Positions 62,926 through 64,000 of a stretch of 64,000 nucleotides of DNA are shown here, one piece after another. Each line of letters begins with the position of its first letter. Positions within the stretch are counted from its first letter, which is position 1. This DNA comes from Meriones unguiculatus (taxonomy: Eukaryota > Chordata > Mammalia > Rodentia > Muridae). The notes beneath the pieces were generated by a model. That model was not told the DNA's origin and searched no databases. It worked only from the letters and a program-made list of their open reading frames with translations. The stretch spans positions 2,048,501 to 2,112,500 of the forward strand of contig NC_083365.1 of the NCBI RefSeq assembly GCF_030254825.1, read 5' to 3'. The translations under genes and the position numbers were made by a program.

Positions 62926-64000
62926 ACCCGCTTGCAACGAAATGACTCCAGAGCAGGTAAAAACCCGCTTGCAACGAAATGACTCCAGAGCACGTAAAAA
63001 CCCGCTTGCAACGAAATGACTCCAGAGCACTTAAAAACCAGCTTGCAACGAAATGACTCCAGAGTACTTTAAAACCCGCTTGCAACGAAATTACTCCAGA
63101 GCACTTAAAAACCCGCTTGAAACGAAATGACTCCAGAGCACTTAAAAACCCGCTTGCAACGAAATGAATCCAGAGCACTCAAAAACCCGCTTGCAACGAA
63201 ATGACTCCAGAGCACTTAAAAACCCGCTTGCAACGAAATGATTCCAGAGCACCTAAAAACCCGCTTGCAACGAAATGACTCTAGAGTACTGAAAAACCCG
63301 CTTGCAACGAAATGACTCAAGAGCACTTAAAAAACCCGCTTCCAGTGAAATTTCTGAGAAGTATGTACAAACCCGCTTGCATCGAAATGACTCCAGAACA
63401 CTTAAAAACCCGCTTGCAACGAAATGACTCCAGAGCACTTAAAAAACCCACTTCCAGTGAAATGTCTGAGAAGTATGTAAAAACCCGCTTGCAACGAAAT
63501 GACTCCAGAGCACTTAAAAAACCCGCGTCCAGTTAAATGTCAGAGAAGTATGTAAAAACCCGCTTGCAACAAAATGACTCCAGAGCACGTAAAAACCCGC
63601 TTGCAACGAAATGACTCCAGAGTACTTAAAAATCCGCTTGCACCGAAATGCCTCCAGAGCACTTAAAAAACCCGCTTCCAGTGAAATGTCTGAGAAGTAC
63701 TTCAAAACCCGATTGCAACGAAATGACTCCAGAACACGTAAAAACCCGATTGCAACGAAATGACGCCAGAGCACTTAAAAACCCGCTCTCAACGAAATGA
63801 GTCCAGAACACTTAAAAACCCGCTCTCAACGAAATGAGTCCAGAACACTTAAAAACCCGCTTGCAACGAAAAGACTCCAGAGCACTTAAAAACCCGCTTG
63901 CAACGAAATGACTCCAGAGCACTTAAAAACCCGCTTGCAACGAAATGACTCCAGAGCACTTAAAAACCCGCTTGCAACGAAATGACTCCAGAGCACATAA
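62926..64000 (+). repeat. 1,299-bp repeat, second copy (cut by window edge)
   Basis: This is colinear with about 61.63-62.70 kb and ends at the window edge in gagcacataa, matching the sequence at 62,690-62,701. It shows cccgattgcaacg near 63,710 and again near 63,745, where the earlier copy has only the first. The array continues past the edge. Confidence 0.8.

Larger units (their letters stand above)
1..64000 (+). repeat. 37-bp satellite DNA array (entire window)
   Basis: The window is filled by head-to-tail copies of a 37-bp monomer with landmarks cccgcttgcaacgaaatg, actccagagcactt and an A5 run. The canonical monomer is 17/37 G+C (46%), with 14 A, 11 C, 6 G and 6 T on this strand, so the strand is A/C-rich. 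Monomers of 36 or 38 bp occur through one-base changes in the A run or in cactt. I saw no inverted monomer, no unique spacer, no transposon and no gene; the first and last bases lie inside monomers, so both ends are open. Known satellites with this kind of nested organisation lie at centromeres or in heterochromatin of eukaryotes; that location is an inference here. Confidence 0.98.
10981..64000 (+). repeat. Right higher-order-repeat domain
   Basis: From about 11 kb onward the array uses another set of variant monomers. They include a cassette with gcttgtaaagaaaagac, aaccagcttgcatcg and gtatataaaaac (about 19 copies), one with gtaaaaacgcgcttgc (13 copies), and tracts with gagaaattaaaaac. Type B units here follow a recurring 112/186-bp rhythm, for example at about 12,035, 12,147, 12,333, 12,851, 13,037, 13,149, 13,335 and 13,447. 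The only 518-bp gap in that series is 14 monomers. Confidence 0.85.

Noticed and set aside
1..64000. CRISPR array (direct repeats of 37 bp)
   Set aside because: The repeats are head to tail with no unique spacers, mutate freely, and run for 64 kb without cas genes.
1..64000. Repeat-protein gene (for example a zinc-finger or other tandem-domain coding exon)
   Set aside because: No frame is maintained across monomers, indels of one base are frequent, and the cysteine and histidine residues in translations do not form a C2H2 pattern.
1..64000. Telomeric or subtelomeric simple repeat
   Set aside because: The aaaaaccc run resembles no known telomere unit once the full 37-bp period is read, and no TTAGGG-type tract is present.
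1..64000. Transposon terminal repeats (the box resembles ends of pogo/Tigger elements)
   Set aside because: The CENP-B box is related to such ends in general, but no transposase, element body or target-site duplication is visible; only the 17-bp match exists.
1..64000. Species identification
   Set aside because: I do not recognise this 37-bp monomer from memory with any confidence. A CENP-B-box match hints at a mammal or another animal with a pogo-derived protein but does not prove it.

Overview
The whole 64 kb window is one uninterrupted tandem satellite array, and I find no gene in it. The basic unit is 37 bp (about 1,730 head-to-tail monomers, all in one orientation). It starts and ends inside monomers, so the array continues past both edges. 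There is no transposable element, RNA gene, spacer or unique sequence that I can see. Megabase-type satellite organised into nested higher-order repeats points to a eukaryotic nuclear genome, most likely centromeric or pericentromeric heterochromatin. I cannot name the species.

Two monomer classes build the array. Type A, the majority, reads cccgcttgcaacgaaatg followed by actccagagcacttaaaaa. On the minus strand it holds TTTCGTTGCAAGCGGGT. This fits the mammalian CENP-B box core (nTTCGnnnnAnnCGGGn) at all nine fixed positions and the 17-bp consensus YTTCGTTGGAARCGGGA at 15 of 17. Type B, roughly one monomer in four to eight, reads cccgcttccagtgaaatg followed by tctgagaagtatgtaaaaa. It carries the same element broken at an essential position (TTCA for TTCG). 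B monomers usually follow a monomer with an extra A (38 bp) and in the right-hand part sit mostly 112 bp (3 monomers) or 186 bp (5 monomers) apart. The design recalls primate alpha satellite, where box-positive and box-negative monomers are interspersed.

Layout. Bases 1 to about 10,980 form a left domain built from a roughly 5.2 kb block present twice (1-5,295 and 5,296 to about 9,720) plus a mosaic end. From about 10,980 to 64,000 a right domain uses other monomer variants and a chain of overlapping tandem duplications. Their offsets are 1,856, 2,488, 4,158, 2,376, 5,049/5,012, 2,300, 3,191, 2,266, 781 and 1,299 bp. Several copies are almost identical, so turnover is recent. A 3.3 kb block at 11.70-15.04 kb reappears colinearly at 48.78-52.12 kb, exactly 37,079 bp away.

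The many short reading frames are artefacts. Because 37 = 3x12+1, the reverse strand reads all three frames in rotation and hits a stop every third canonical monomer unless a gtaaaaa or similar variant removes it. Nothing in the window looks like protein-coding selection. Copy boundaries below were read by matching landmarks by eye; offsets at named landmarks are exact, and block edges are accurate to about one monomer.
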